Shown: positions 9,855 through 19,105 of the stretch, one piece after another
Numbering within the stretch: position 1 is the first letter of the stretch
How the letters are laid out: every line of letters begins with the position of its first letter
Assembly (NCBI GenBank): GCA_910575565.1
Contig: CAJTFL010000008.1
Span: 136,179 to 200,178, forward strand
DNA length: 64,000 nucleotides
From: Lachnospiraceae bacterium
GTDB lineage: Bacteria > Bacillota > Clostridia > Lachnospirales > Lachnospiraceae
Direction of reading: 5' to 3'
Notes under the pieces: generated by a model
The model's database searches: none
Told to the model about the DNA's origin: nothing
What the model saw: only the letters and a program-made list of their open reading frames with translations
Program-made: the position numbers and the translations under genes

Positions 9855-10979
9855 ATGAAAAAAATCATGCTTGTATTTGGTACACGTCCAGAAGCTGTTA
9901 AAATGTGCCCATTAGTCACAGAATTAAAAAAAAGAAGAAGTATTGAAACAGTTGTTTGTGTGACAGGACAACATAGGCAGATGTTGGATCAAGTGCTTTC
10001 GACATTTAATGTTTTTCCAAATTACGATCTTTCAGTGATGAAGAAAGAACAGACATTGTTTGATATTACATCAGAAATTTTAAAAAAAATTAAGAATGTT
10101 TTAAACGAGGTAAAACCAGATGTGGTTTTGGTGCATGGAGATACATCTACTGCTTTTGCAACAGCGCTTGCTTGCTTTTATCTTCAAATTCCAGTAGGTC
10201 ATGTGGAAGCTGGCCTTCGGACATATAATATTCGTTCGCCTTATCCGGAAGAATTTAACCGTCAGGCAATATCCATTATTTCAGAATATAATTTTGCACC
10301 GACACGTTTGGCCGCGGATAATTTAATTAATGAGGGGAAAAGTCGTGAGAGTATTTATATAACAGGAAATACAGTTATTGATGCAATGCATCATACGGTG
10401 ATAAAAGAATATAGGCATCCAGAGCTTGATTGGGTGGGAAATGACAAAATGATTTTTATTACAGCTCACAGAAGAGAAAATCTGGGAGAACCAATGCATC
10501 ATATGTTTCGCGCAATAAGAAGAGTGCTTGATGAACATACGGATTGTAAGGCTATTTATCCTATTCATATGAATCCTGCGGTTCGGAAAATAGCAGAGAA
10601 AGAGTTTTCTGACTGTGACAGAATTCATATTATAGAACCAATAGAAATTTTCGATTGCCATAATTTTGAATCACGATGTTTTCTTTGCCTTACGGATTCT
10701 GGTGGGATTCAAGAGGAATGTCCGGCATTCGGAAAACCTGTTTTAGTGATGAGAGATAGTACTGAAAGGCCAGAAGGAGTAACCGCAGGGACTCTTAAGC
10801 TCGTGGGAACAAATGAAGAAAATATTTATAAAAATTTTAAACTGCTTCTTGAAAATAAAGTTGAATACAATAAAATGGCGTATGCGGTAAATCCGTACGG
10901 AGACGGTTTTGCTTGTAAAAGAATAGCGGATGTGTTGGAGTTTGGAATATATAATCCATGGATTCTGCAACAGGAATAG
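9855..10979 (+). CDS. wecB: UDP-N-acetylglucosamine 2-epimerase, non-hydrolysing
   Basis: Interconverts UDP-GlcNAc and UDP-ManNAc in the cytoplasm. 374 residues, normal for the family. Signatures: FGTRPEAVKM at the N-terminus, HGDTSTA, VEAGLRT with SPYPEEFNRQ (active-site loop), TAHRRENLG in the hinge, and TDSGGIQEE in the UDP-binding C-terminal domain. The product is the donor expected for the TagA/WecG-type enzyme at 748, so the polymer may contain ManNAc; that is inference. The ATG is 22 bases after the previous stop with GGAATGGGA upstream. Confidence 0.96.
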   Translation: MKKIMLVFGTRPEAVKMCPLVTELKKRRSIETVVCVTGQHRQMLDQVLSTFNVFPNYDLSVMKKEQTLFDITSEILKKIKNVLNEVKPDVVLVHGDTSTAFATALACFYLQIPVGHVEAGLRTYNIRSPYPEEFNRQAISIISEYNFAPTRLAADNLINEGKSRESIYITGNTVIDAMHHTVIKEYRHPELDWVGNDKMIFITAHRRENLGEPMHHMFRAIRRVLDEHTDCKAIYPIHMNPAVRKIAEKEFSDCDRIHIIEPIEIFDCHNFESRCFLCLTDSGGIQEECPAFGKPVLVMRDSTERPEGVTAGTLKLVGTNEENIYKNFKLLLENKVEYNKMAYAVNPYGDGFACKRIADVLEFGIYNPWILQQE

Positions 10980-11144
10980 GATAATAGAGTGATTAATTGC
11001 TTTAAGTGGCAGTATTCTTTATTGTGAAAATTCGGCATAAGCAACACAAATTCAGGAAAGCCAAGTATGCCCTATTGCCTTTATTTATGGCGTGTGTTCA
11101 CAAGTGGGTGTATGAAGGTTTGTCGCAGAAATAGTTGAAATAGT

Positions 11145-12587
11145 ATGGCTAAAAAATCATTAATTAAAAATTCGATATTTAATATAATATATACTTTGGT
11201 CAATTTATTATTTCCTCTTATTACATCAGTATATATTTCGAGAATCCTATTGCCCGCAAAGATTGGGACAGTATCTTATGCGCAAAACATAGCTTCTTAT
11301 TTTGTAACGTTGGCTATATTGGGACTTAATTCATATGGAACTCGTGAGGTGGCAAAGGTTAGGGGGAATCAGGAAAAGTTAAATCAATTATTTACAGAAT
11401 TGATTGTCTTAAATACGATTTCTTCAACTGTGGCGAGTATTGCATATACAGTGCTTGTTCTTGTAAATAACGGGATGAGAGCAAGTTTGGGTTTGTATGT
11501 TGTATGTGGTTTGCCAATATTATTTAATTATATTAATGTAGATTGGCTGTATCAAGGTGAGGAAGAATATGTATATATTTCTTGTAGGAGTATTGTTGTA
11601 AAAATCGCATCTTTTTTTGCACTTTTAGTGTTCGTGAAGACTTCATCAGATTATGTGGTGTATGCATTAATAGGAAGCTTGGCAACTGGGGGAAATTATA
11701 TTTTCAATATTGTACATACTAAAAAATTTGTTTCTTTAGATTTTTCTGATTTAAATCTAAAAAGACATTTAAAGCCTAATTTTATACTAGCTGCAAGTAT
11801 TTTTCTGAGTACACTTTATAATAAGACAGATATAACTATGTTGGGTTTTATGGCTTCAGATGAGCAGGTAGGATATTATTCCTATGCACATAAAATTATA
11901 ATTATGGCAGTCACTGCCGGGATTGCAATCTCTACGGTTTTTTTACCGAGATTAAGTTATAGCTATAAATATGATATAGAAGAATTTAAAAGGTTAATTA
12001 AAAAGGGAACACAGATATTGTCTTTTTTACTTTTTCCAATGGCAGTTGGAGTATTCGTTATTGCGGACGAGATGGTCAGGTTATTATTTGGAGAAGCATT
12101 TATCGCCTCGGCAGTTACGATTAAAATTTTTGTGCCATTAATTTTTATTAATGGATTTGGAAATCTCCTATGTTATCAGGTGGTTTTATGTACAGGGAAT
12201 GAGAGGAAGAGACTACCGACATATGCAGCAGGTGCAATTATTAATATTATAATAAATATTTGTTTAATTCCAACGCTTGCTGAGAATGGTGCTGCAATTG
12301 CATCTGTGATAAGTGAACTTATTGTTAATCTGTATCAGTTTATAGTTATGAGAAAAATTGTTGTTTTGCCGATAGATAAGAAGGCTGTAGGACAGGCTGT
12401 TATTACATCTGTGTTAATGGGAATGGTACTGTGCTTAGTAAAAATTTATTTATCTTTATCAGGTTTTATGATTGTTATGATTTTGGTTTGCATTGGCTGT
12501 TTAGTATATATCTTTTTAAATTATTTTATTCATAATGAATTATTAATGCAGATACAGAAAATGCTTAGGGAAAGGATCAAGTTATGA
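11145..12587 (+). CDS. Wzx-like polysaccharide flippase
   Basis: 480 residues with about 12-14 helices and no signal peptide, the form of MOP/PST-family exporters that flip undecaprenyl-linked repeat units. It starts MAKKSLIKNSIFNIIYTLVN and has LPAKIGTVSYAQNIASYF in the first helices, the conserved DWLYQGEEEY loop and LYNKTDITMLGFMASDEQVGYYSYA near the middle. The gene is preceded by 165 bases with no gene and overlaps the next start by four bases, so the two are probably co-translated. It is the only flippase seen in this locus. Confidence 0.9.
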   Translation: MAKKSLIKNSIFNIIYTLVNLLFPLITSVYISRILLPAKIGTVSYAQNIASYFVTLAILGLNSYGTREVAKVRGNQEKLNQLFTELIVLNTISSTVASIAYTVLVLVNNGMRASLGLYVVCGLPILFNYINVDWLYQGEEEYVYISCRSIVVKIASFFALLVFVKTSSDYVVYALIGSLATGGNYIFNIVHTKKFVSLDFSDLNLKRHLKPNFILAASIFLSTLYNKTDITMLGFMASDEQVGYYSYAHKIIIMAVTAGIAISTVFLPRLSYSYKYDIEEFKRLIKKGTQILSFLLFPMAVGVFVIADEMVRLLFGEAFIASAVTIKIFVPLIFINGFGNLLCYQVVLCTGNERKRLPTYAAGAIINIIINICLIPTLAENGAAIASVISELIVNLYQFIVMRKIVVLPIDKKAVGQAVITSVLMGMVLCLVKIYLSLSGFMIVMILVCIGCLVYIFLNYFIHNELLMQIQKMLRERIKL

Positions 12588-13375
12588 TACCGATATGGCG
12601 TGTTAGAGAAAAAATCAAATTTGTTATATCTTGTGGAATCGTATATATTAGTGGCAGAGCAAAAAGTTCAAAAATGATTTTGGAGAATTATCGGGATAAA
12701 TACAAAGGACAACACTGCTTTATTATTTGTAATGGGCCGAGTCTGACAGCGTCTGATTTGGATATGTTAAAGAATGAAATTACGTTTGCATCTAATCGAA
12801 TATATAATATATTTTCTAAGACAGAATGGAGACCGACATTCTGGGCAATTTTTGATGTTGGTGTAATTAAACTAGATGGAGCCGTAGATGGAATAAATTC
12901 TATTCCGGCAGAGATGAAATTTACACGAGATAAAGGGTATCTTGATTTTAAAGGAATAAAGGGGCGAATATGTTACCTTCATTCGTGGGATAACAGGAGC
13001 TATTTAAACAATCCGAAATTTTCAGATGATCTGACGAAAGGAATTTATGGAATAGCAACAGTAACCTATAATCTTATTCAAATAGCCAGGTTTATGGGTT
13101 TCGATAAAATTTATATTATAGGGGCAGATCATCATTACAAGAATATGGAAACAAGAAGAGGAAATATTATCGTTGATCCGAATGCCAAATCATATTTTGG
13201 GAATATAAAAGATACATCAGAGCAAGCACCAGCAGGTGTTTGGGAGATGGAACTTGCATACGAGTATGCAGAAAAATATTCTCGGGAGCACGGGTTTAGA
13301 ATTTACAATGCCACAAGGGGTGGCCACCTGGATGTGTTTGAACGAGTAAATTTGAATGATGTTCTCAATGGCTGA
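12584..13375 (+). CDS. MptE-like/DUF115 family protein in polysaccharide locus
   Basis: 263 residues. It has the GNGPSL-type nucleotide loop (ICNGPSLTASDLDML), then EITFASNRIYNIF and GIYGIATVTYNLIQIARFMG with YIIGADHHY. This is the pattern of the DUF115/6-hydroxymethylpterin-diphosphokinase-like fold, which overlaps in motif with GT42 sialyltransferases. In surface-glycan loci such proteins are thought to be transferases. A CMP-sugar synthetase-like gene follows, so use of a CMP-activated acidic sugar is a reasonable guess. The start overlaps the flippase gene by four bases. Confidence 0.7.
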   Translation: MIPIWRVREKIKFVISCGIVYISGRAKSSKMILENYRDKYKGQHCFIICNGPSLTASDLDMLKNEITFASNRIYNIFSKTEWRPTFWAIFDVGVIKLDGAVDGINSIPAEMKFTRDKGYLDFKGIKGRICYLHSWDNRSYLNNPKFSDDLTKGIYGIATVTYNLIQIARFMGFDKIYIIGADHHYKNMETRRGNIIVDPNAKSYFGNIKDTSEQAPAGVWEMELAYEYAEKYSREHGFRIYNATRGGHLDVFERVNLNDVLNG

Positions 13376-13448
13376 GAGAGGATAGCTACATTTTTATTTA
13401 AAAGAGAAGAAGAGTAAAAATATTGAATGAAATTTTCACGAATTGTTT

Positions 13449-13550
13449 ATGCATAAAAAAGAAATGGTGAAAAATATGGAAAAATTATATATAGTTATAC
13501 CAGCATATAATGAAAAGGATACGATTAAACAGATAATATTCTATGAATAA
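13449..13550 (+). pseudogene. 5' stub of a family 2 glycosyltransferase
   Basis: A 33-codon reading frame whose product contains MEKLYIVIPAYNEKDTIKQI, the unmistakable opening of a GT2 or DPM1-like enzyme (V-I-P-A-Y-N-E), then ends at TAA. Nothing of the remaining 250-300 residues follows; the next gene begins 28 bases later. It is best read as what is left after a deletion that brought the cytidylyltransferase gene next to the DUF115 gene. Confidence 0.7.
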
Positions 13551-13578
13551 TAAAAATGATAAGGGGTAATTAAGAATT

Positions 13579-14259
13579 ATGAAAACAGCATGTTTTATTC
13601 CAATTAAAGAAAATTCTGAAAGAGTACCAGGTAAAAATCTCAGGAAACTTAATGGTAAAAAATTGTATCAGTATATTTGTGAAAATGTGAAAGATGCAGA
13701 TGTGTTTGATGATGTGTATATTGATACAAATAGTTCTGAAATAGCAAAATATGCAAATAGTATTGGATTTCATGTGATTGAAAGAAGGCCAGAACTTGCA
13801 TTAAATACAGCAAATGGCAATGATTTATTAGTATATCATTTTGAGAAATTTTCTGATTACGATTATTATTTTCAATTATTTGCCACTGCGCCATATATGC
13901 AGCCAGCAACAATAAAAATTTGTTATGATCGCTTAATTGCCAGTGAAGAATATGATTCCTGTTTCACAGCAATTGAAAATCATAGTTTTTATTGGTATGC
14001 AGGTACTCCTGTTAATTATCGTCCTGGAATTCTTCCAAGAAGTCAAGATATGATGCCTGTTATAGAAGAAACGACGGGTTTATATGGTATTTCAAGGGAA
14101 AGCTTAAGGAGGTATCGTTGTCGTATTGGACGTAAACCATATGTACATTTTGTAAGTAAATTTGAAGCGGTAGATATTAATACGGAAGAAGATTTTAAAA
14201 TCGCAGAATTTATTGGAAAAATTATTTATAATTTGGGAGTCGATGAGAAATGTGAGTGA
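13579..14259 (+). CDS. Acylneuraminate cytidylyltransferase family protein (NeuA-like)
   Basis: Predicted to activate a sialic-acid-like or other 2-keto or acidic sugar with CTP. 226 residues. It begins MKTACFIPIKENSERVPGKN, the CTP-binding loop of the family (usually RxGSKRxPGKN; here EN-SERVPGKN). LFATAPYMQP replaces the common LxPTSPLR, and the C-terminal FEAVDINTEEDF gives the acidic metal residues. No sialic-acid synthase gene is visible in this window, so either the substrate is made elsewhere or the enzyme acts on another sugar. Confidence 0.8.
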   Translation: MKTACFIPIKENSERVPGKNLRKLNGKKLYQYICENVKDADVFDDVYIDTNSSEIAKYANSIGFHVIERRPELALNTANGNDLLVYHFEKFSDYDYYFQLFATAPYMQPATIKICYDRLIASEEYDSCFTAIENHSFYWYAGTPVNYRPGILPRSQDMMPVIEETTGLYGISRESLRRYRCRIGRKPYVHFVSKFEAVDINTEEDFKIAEFIGKIIYNLGVDEKCE

Positions 14260-14672
14260 TTGTATTATAGATGATATTCTATTTCTCTTAAAATTGTAAA
14301 TTAGTCTACGAAAGATATTAAATAGATTTTTTGAGCAGAATAATGCTAAATGAAAAGTCCAAAAAGACAGTTGTTCCATTAAAAATAGATAGGATAAAAA
14401 GTATTAAAAAAGTAGTAAGCTTTGAGGCTCTTTCATCCTAATTTGTTGGCCTAATTTTCACATAAGAAATGAACTAAGTGGTTGGAAACAAACAATATAC
14501 TCATGAGTACAAAATGTAGGTGATTAACCGGACAAAAGAAATTTTCACCAATTGATTTTAACATAGGCGTTTTGCCTTTCCAGAATATGGATTGTCCTTA
14601 TGAAAAGGATAACACAGATTTTGGTGTATATGTGTGTTTGTGTGTGCGGCAGCTTATTACCAGGAGGGAAAT
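14260..14672 (+). other. Gene-free AT-rich stretch
   Basis: About 410 bases with no supported gene on either strand. It is very AT-rich, with a GT-rich run (TGTATATGTGTGTTTGTGTG, near 14623) just before the ribosome site of the next pseudogene. A short hairpin, TCCTTATGAAAAGGATAA, is near 14595. No convincing promoter was found. Confidence 0.5.
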
Positions 14673-15373
14673 ATGAAGATGAAAGCAATAAATAGAATAA
14701 AGCACCGGATAATCTTAACGATTTCCAACTATAGGTACATATGCATATTTTCAATAGTAATTATTGCATTATCAATAAGCGGTTACTGGTAGGCAAGGCT
14801 AAATGGAGAAACGGCATCTTATCTCGGACGGTTTATAAAATTTTGTTTGGATAATGTAGAGTTTACAACGATTATTGCATCAGTGTTTGCCGCCATTTTA
14901 ACAATGGGATAAAATGCAAAGATAACGGAAGGCCAGTTGATTAAGGAATTAAACAGTGAATTTATCAATAACAAAGATTTGTTTAAAATTGAGTCTAAAT
15001 TAGAGAAATACTTCGATGATTACAAAGAAAATAAAATTCAGTCAGCGGCTTAAAATTGGGCATTGATCCCGTGAACGGGGAAAAAGACAGGCAGGCATTA
15101 GTGAATTATCTCGTGCACCTGGAGGCTGTTGCGGCGCTTGTGAACAATAATATCTTGCGGCTGGGCGCTATCAATGACTTAGTAGCATACCGTTTTTTCA
15201 TTGCGCTTAACAATCCCTCTGCTCAAGAACGGGAAATAAAACCTTATTCTGACTATTATAGCGGCTGCATTAAGCTGTATAAGAAATGGAAAGACATATT
15301 GCGCCGCAAACATATACCGATCCCCATGGAAGAAAATGGCGGTGTTATAGAAAAGCTTGCGTGGGAACTATGA
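14673..15373 (+). pseudogene. Decayed small membrane protein gene, unknown family
   Basis: The ATG has a good ribosome site (CAGGAGGGAA). The frame gives a short basic start and one membrane helix, then TAG at 14790, then reads on in the same frame through a second helix to TAA near 14910, then through a charged stretch (LIKELNSEFINNKDLF) to a third stop near 15051. From 15056 a frame shifted by one carries the rest, including VAYRFFIALNNPSAQERE and SGCIKLYKKWKDILRRKHIP. The whole looks like a protein of about 230 residues with two N-terminal helices and a cytosolic domain. Two in-frame stops, a third stop and a frameshift make it a pseudogene. Confidence 0.7.
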
Positions 15374-15395
15374 GGATGTGAGGAAAGAGAATGCA

Positions 15396-16616
15396 ATGAT
15401 TAAAATCCCGGAAAAATTTATACGTGAAGCATATGCTAAGGACAGCCTGTGTAAAAACCCGGCGGCATATTTTTATGATTTGGCGATCATTTGCAGCAAT
15501 ATATGCAGGCTGCAAAAGTTTTTGCCCGCCCAGACGAAGCTTTATTACGCGATGAAAGCACCCCCCATAATGCAGTGCTAGACTGTGTTTGTAATGAAGA
15601 TTTTATTACAGGGATTGAGATTGCGTCCGCCGGTGAATTAGAGGCGGCGAGAAAATTTTGTACTGCCCAAAGGATTATCTTTACTGGTTCGGGCAAAACG
15701 GAATATGAGCTTGAGGAAGCGATAAAGAGCGGCATCCAGTTGATCAACGTGGAAAGCCTGGCGGAGGCTGTGTGTATTGCCCGAATCGCCCGGCGGTTTG
15801 GGCATGGAGAAGGTAGATGTCCTGCTGCGGGTTAATTTAGATTTCCCCCAGATAGATGGAGCCGAAAACATGACCGGTTATTCGACGAAGATGGGAGTGG
15901 ATGAAAAAGACTTTGTGGAAACCTATAAGGAAGTATGCCGGCTTGATTGGGTGTGTGTAAAGGGAATTTACGCATTTGCCGCCAGCAGGGTTTTGGATGA
16001 TAAAATTCTCTTGAGGATTGATGAGTATATTTTTGATTTTGTAGAGAAACTGCAGTCTGAAACAGGGGAAGTTTCTGTGATAGATTTTGGGGGCGGCTTA
16101 GGGATAGATTACTTAAAGGGAATCCGGCAATTCGATGTTGAGCGTTATGGGAAAGCGCTGAAAGGATTAATTAAGCGGCACGGGTTTGGCGATAAAGAAA
16201 TTATTATGGAGCTGGGAACGTATCTTGTAGGGAATGCAGGATACTACACCTCTGAGATTATCGACATCAAAGAAATAAAAGGGAAAAAGCATATCATTAT
16301 CGCTGGCGGGATAAACCATATGGGACTCCCGCTGGAAATGAGGCGTCAGCATCCGGTAGCCTTGATATCCAGGGGCAAGCCGAAATTATATGCCGCGCAG
16401 CCCTCTGTCCGTGCTGAGATTGCAGATATAAGCGGGCCGCTGTGTATTGTGTCTGACAGATTATCCTGGGATGTGCCGATTGAAAAAGCGGATATTGGGG
16501 ATATCGTTGTATACACCCAAGCCGGAGCATATTGCTATGGGGAAGGGCTTGTGAATTTTTTGATGCATGAGCATCCCTTTGAAATTGTATTTGACAGCCA
16601 GGTGAATATGGATTAA
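15396..16616 (+). pseudogene. PLP-dependent decarboxylase (fold-type III), two frameshifts
   Basis: Homologous to diaminopimelate/ornithine decarboxylase-type enzymes. The PLP-lysine region reads YYAMKA, followed after a frame change by PHNAVLDCV, then EIASAGELEAARKF, VDVLLRVNLDFP, GGGLGIDYL, ELGTYLVGNAGYY and QAGAYCYGEG. The first break is one missing base at a run of six C near 15560. The second is one extra base near 15795 (CGGTTTGGGC). The two cancel, so the last 270 codons are in the first frame again. About 405 codons is full length. Either a true pseudogene or two sequence errors; neighbouring decay favours the former. Confidence 0.8.
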
Positions 16617-16937
16617 CGGAGGCGAGCGCGTCTTTTGGCAAAATATCTCTTTATCGATAGTTCATTTTTTGCCTAAAACCTTGTAGGAGGCCTTAACGGG
16701 CTGATCGCATTAGTCCAGAAGTGCAAGCCTTACATAGAGCGGCAGAAGGCAGAGACAGAGAAAGACCCATCAGCTAGCTTGTCAGCATCTGATGGATCCA
16801 AAGGCGATTGCATAAGTAATCGCTAAGTAAGCGTGGGGCGGCAGTTTCATCGCCGCCCTTTTCTATTACAAATTCATCATAGCATTTTGGCAGGGTGAAA
16901 TCAATAGGATTTACCGTTGATTTTACCCATTTCTCTA
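16617..16937 (+). other. Intergenic stretch with no gene
   Basis: Between the decarboxylase pseudogene and the end of a convergent gene. A short frame from about 16686 (GGLNGLIALVQKCKPYIERQ) looks like a protein fragment but has no recognisable family. The only clear feature is the hairpin listed at 16836. Confidence 0.5.
16836..16864 (+). terminator. Rho-independent terminator
   Basis: GGGCGGC and GCCGCCC form a perfect 7-bp stem around a 9-base loop, followed by TTTTCT. It would end transcripts from the polysaccharide locus just before the convergent gene. Confidence 0.75.
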
Positions 16938-18698
16938 CTATTTCCTCATCCCAAATTTCCGCAGTTCTTCATGGAATGCCCTTCGGCGGGAGTACATGGT
17001 TCTATAATATTCCATTAATTTTGCTTTCCCGTTTCGCTCTCCCCTGGATTCTTTTGCTTCTCCCAGGGCGGCGATAAATGCGGCGCACTCGCCGTAATAA
17101 TTCCGCCGGTTGCTTTCCATAATTCCCTTTACCCGCATGGTGATCATGTCCTGGAGCTTTTGGATAATCTGCTCGGCTTCTTCCGAAGATATAGATACGG
17201 TTTTCTTCCACCGAGAAAAGCACTGCCAGAATAATTGCCCGTCGTCTGGTTCTGTGGGGCGGGACAGGCCTGCCCTGTAGCTTTCGCTGCGGAAATTGCT
17301 GTATTCGGCGGCACTTTGGCACATGGCCCGGCAGCCGTTTTCTAAGGAATCGCCGGAATACAAATAGGGAAGGAACAGGGCAAGGCCGTATTTCATAAAG
17401 GTGGAAGACCAGCCCAGGGCGTCTTTCGTATTCATTGCTTCCTGGATTACCTGGCGGAAATTGCCGTTAAAGAAAACCAGCCCATAGTATGTATTGGAAG
17501 CAATCCGGTTTTTGCCGGAACTGTCGGAGACGAAGGCATATGGGGTTTCCATGGTTTTATGGGCGGCGCAGATTATCTGGTTTGTTTCTTCCTGGTATAA
17601 GGAAAAATCAAGGCTTTCCAGCCGCAGCCGCAGGTAATTTACCTCGTTTGTGTCTGAGCGGAAGGCTTCCAGCCAGCAGTTTTCCGCGGTTTCCCGCTTG
17701 TTTAAGCGCAGGGCGTATGTGGCGGTAAGCAAAGCCGCCTGGCTTCGGATGGTAAACTGGGGGGAGATAGTTTGGAGCGCTTCCTGGCCTGTAGCCAGCA
17801 TTTTCGCATCCTCCTGGCCGTTTAAGCCCTGGCGCAGGTACTGCTCATACATTTCCGGATGGAGATCCGCGAATTTTCTTGCGGATTCCAGGAATTGTTC
17901 CGGGCTGTCCTGAAGGCTTGCGGCTTCGCTTAACAGTTTTTTGGAAAGGGAATTGTTCTGGCGGCCCAGATATTCGATCCATTGCGTTAAAAACGTATCC
18001 CATTCCGGCAAATCGTTTTCGCCTTTCTGCATCAGGGCTTCCAGAGTGATATCGCGGCAGCAGGCTTCCTGGATAATGGCAAAGAGCATTTCCGGGCGCT
18101 GGGGCATGGGGACTGCCTGGTAAGCCAAATATAGACCGTCCAGAACCAGATCCTTCTGGCAAATGTCCAGATGCACGGCGTCGATAAAATCATAAAAGGA
18201 CATTTCTGGGTCGCAGTATTCTTCGTAGTCTCCGGTAATGGTGATGGTCAGCCTTGCTAACTGCGCAAAAAGCCGGAATCCTTCCGGATACAGTTCCTGA
18301 TCTACGCACTGATGGATCAGGCGGCAGGCTTCGGACAGCCTGTCCGTGACATTTTCCGGATCTTCAAATAAAAATTCGTCTGCGGAGCTGTCGTACCAGT
18401 CGTCATATTCTTCGTTTAAATAGCCTACAGGGCAAAGCTGTCCGTCTTCGATTTGCGTAAGTTCCTGTTCAAGCTGCGTGATTTTTTGCCGCAGAGCTTC
18501 CGTGCCGAAGTCGGATATGGGGGAAGCGGACAGTTCTTCTGGTTTGCGTTTTCCCATGGCGTTTAATTTTCCTAAAAACATATCCCGCTGGTATTCCGGG
18601 AGTGTCCGGGCGGTTTCATGGATAAAAGCCCCCAATTCGTTTTTGGAAAGCCAGGAAACCAATTGATCAACTTGTTTTAAAAATTGGATTAAATTCAT
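16938..18698 (-). CDS. Hypothetical 586-residue helical protein
   Basis: Not recognised. The protein is acidic, rich in Leu, Glu, Gln and Ala, with no signal peptide and no membrane helix. Its middle (about residues 240-420) looks like tetratricopeptide-style helical hairpins, such as LTATYALRLNKRETAENCWL. Residues 60-80 could form a short coiled coil (EALRQKITQLEQELTQIEDG). No catalytic motif is visible. The start is supported by AGAAAGGA upstream and by a promoter at 18785-18813. It is transcribed alone against the polysaccharide locus. Confidence 0.8.
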   Translation of the reverse strand: MNLIQFLKQVDQLVSWLSKNELGAFIHETARTLPEYQRDMFLGKLNAMGKRKPEELSASPISDFGTEALRQKITQLEQELTQIEDGQLCPVGYLNEEYDDWYDSSADEFLFEDPENVTDRLSEACRLIHQCVDQELYPEGFRLFAQLARLTITITGDYEEYCDPEMSFYDFIDAVHLDICQKDLVLDGLYLAYQAVPMPQRPEMLFAIIQEACCRDITLEALMQKGENDLPEWDTFLTQWIEYLGRQNNSLSKKLLSEAASLQDSPEQFLESARKFADLHPEMYEQYLRQGLNGQEDAKMLATGQEALQTISPQFTIRSQAALLTATYALRLNKRETAENCWLEAFRSDTNEVNYLRLRLESLDFSLYQEETNQIICAAHKTMETPYAFVSDSSGKNRIASNTYYGLVFFNGNFRQVIQEAMNTKDALGWSSTFMKYGLALFLPYLYSGDSLENGCRAMCQSAAEYSNFRSESYRAGLSRPTEPDDGQLFWQCFSRWKKTVSISSEEAEQIIQKLQDMITMRVKGIMESNRRNYYGECAAFIAALGEAKESRGERNGKAKLMEYYRTMYSRRRAFHEELRKFGMRK

Positions 18699-18784
18699 TT
18701 TTTGCCGTTCCTTTCTAAGACATAAACAAGTTGTGAAAGTTTTGTCAAATTCTTTGCTCTTCTTTTGCCTCCAACATCAATATT

Positions 18785-18813
18785 ATCGTATGATCAGATA
18801 ACCGTAAAGTCAA
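18785..18813 (-). promoter_or_regulatory. Sigma-A-type promoter for the 586-residue protein gene
   Basis: On the minus strand TTGACT and TACGAT are 17 bases apart, about 87 bases upstream of the start codon. Only two bases differ from consensus in the -10 and one in the -35. Confidence 0.65.
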
Positions 18814-18850
18814 GGGCAAAAATCTCCTGGCGGCATAAAGTATTTGCTGA

Positions 18851-19075
18851 CATAACTGTTCACACCATGACTAATCACTCCGCTGATTAGTCATGGGTCA
18901 GTACAGTTATGGAGCCAAAGCATATGCCCCATTGCCGCAGGCGATTTCAAATGGGCATATGCGGTTACGTTCACAGGATATCTGTGAACGGTAACTTGCT
19001 GACACCTGTTTTTATCCGTTTTCCCGCCGTTTGAACGGCTGCTATCTGTTTGCGTTCCGCAAACGGCTGAATCGG
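18851..19075. repeat. Cluster of hairpin-forming inverted repeats
   Basis: Gene-free gap of about 400 bases between two minus-strand genes. Four or more inverted repeats lie in a row: CATAACTGT/ACAGTTATG around CCATGACTAATC/GATTAGTCATGG (18851-18911); GCATATGCCC/GGGCATATGC (18920-18962); CGTTCACAG/CTGTGAACG (18968-18990); and GCCGTT/AACGGC plus GTTTGCG/CGCAAAC further on. The stems are long and almost perfect, but no T-run follows, so they are not simple terminators. Confidence 0.7.
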
Positions 19076-19105
19076 TAAGGGCGGCGGTGATTTTCCAAGC
19101 ACGCC

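Noticed and set aside
15056..15373. Independent 105-residue gene
   Set aside because: It starts at a TTG with no ribosome site and continues the protein broken upstream, so it is part of a pseudogene.
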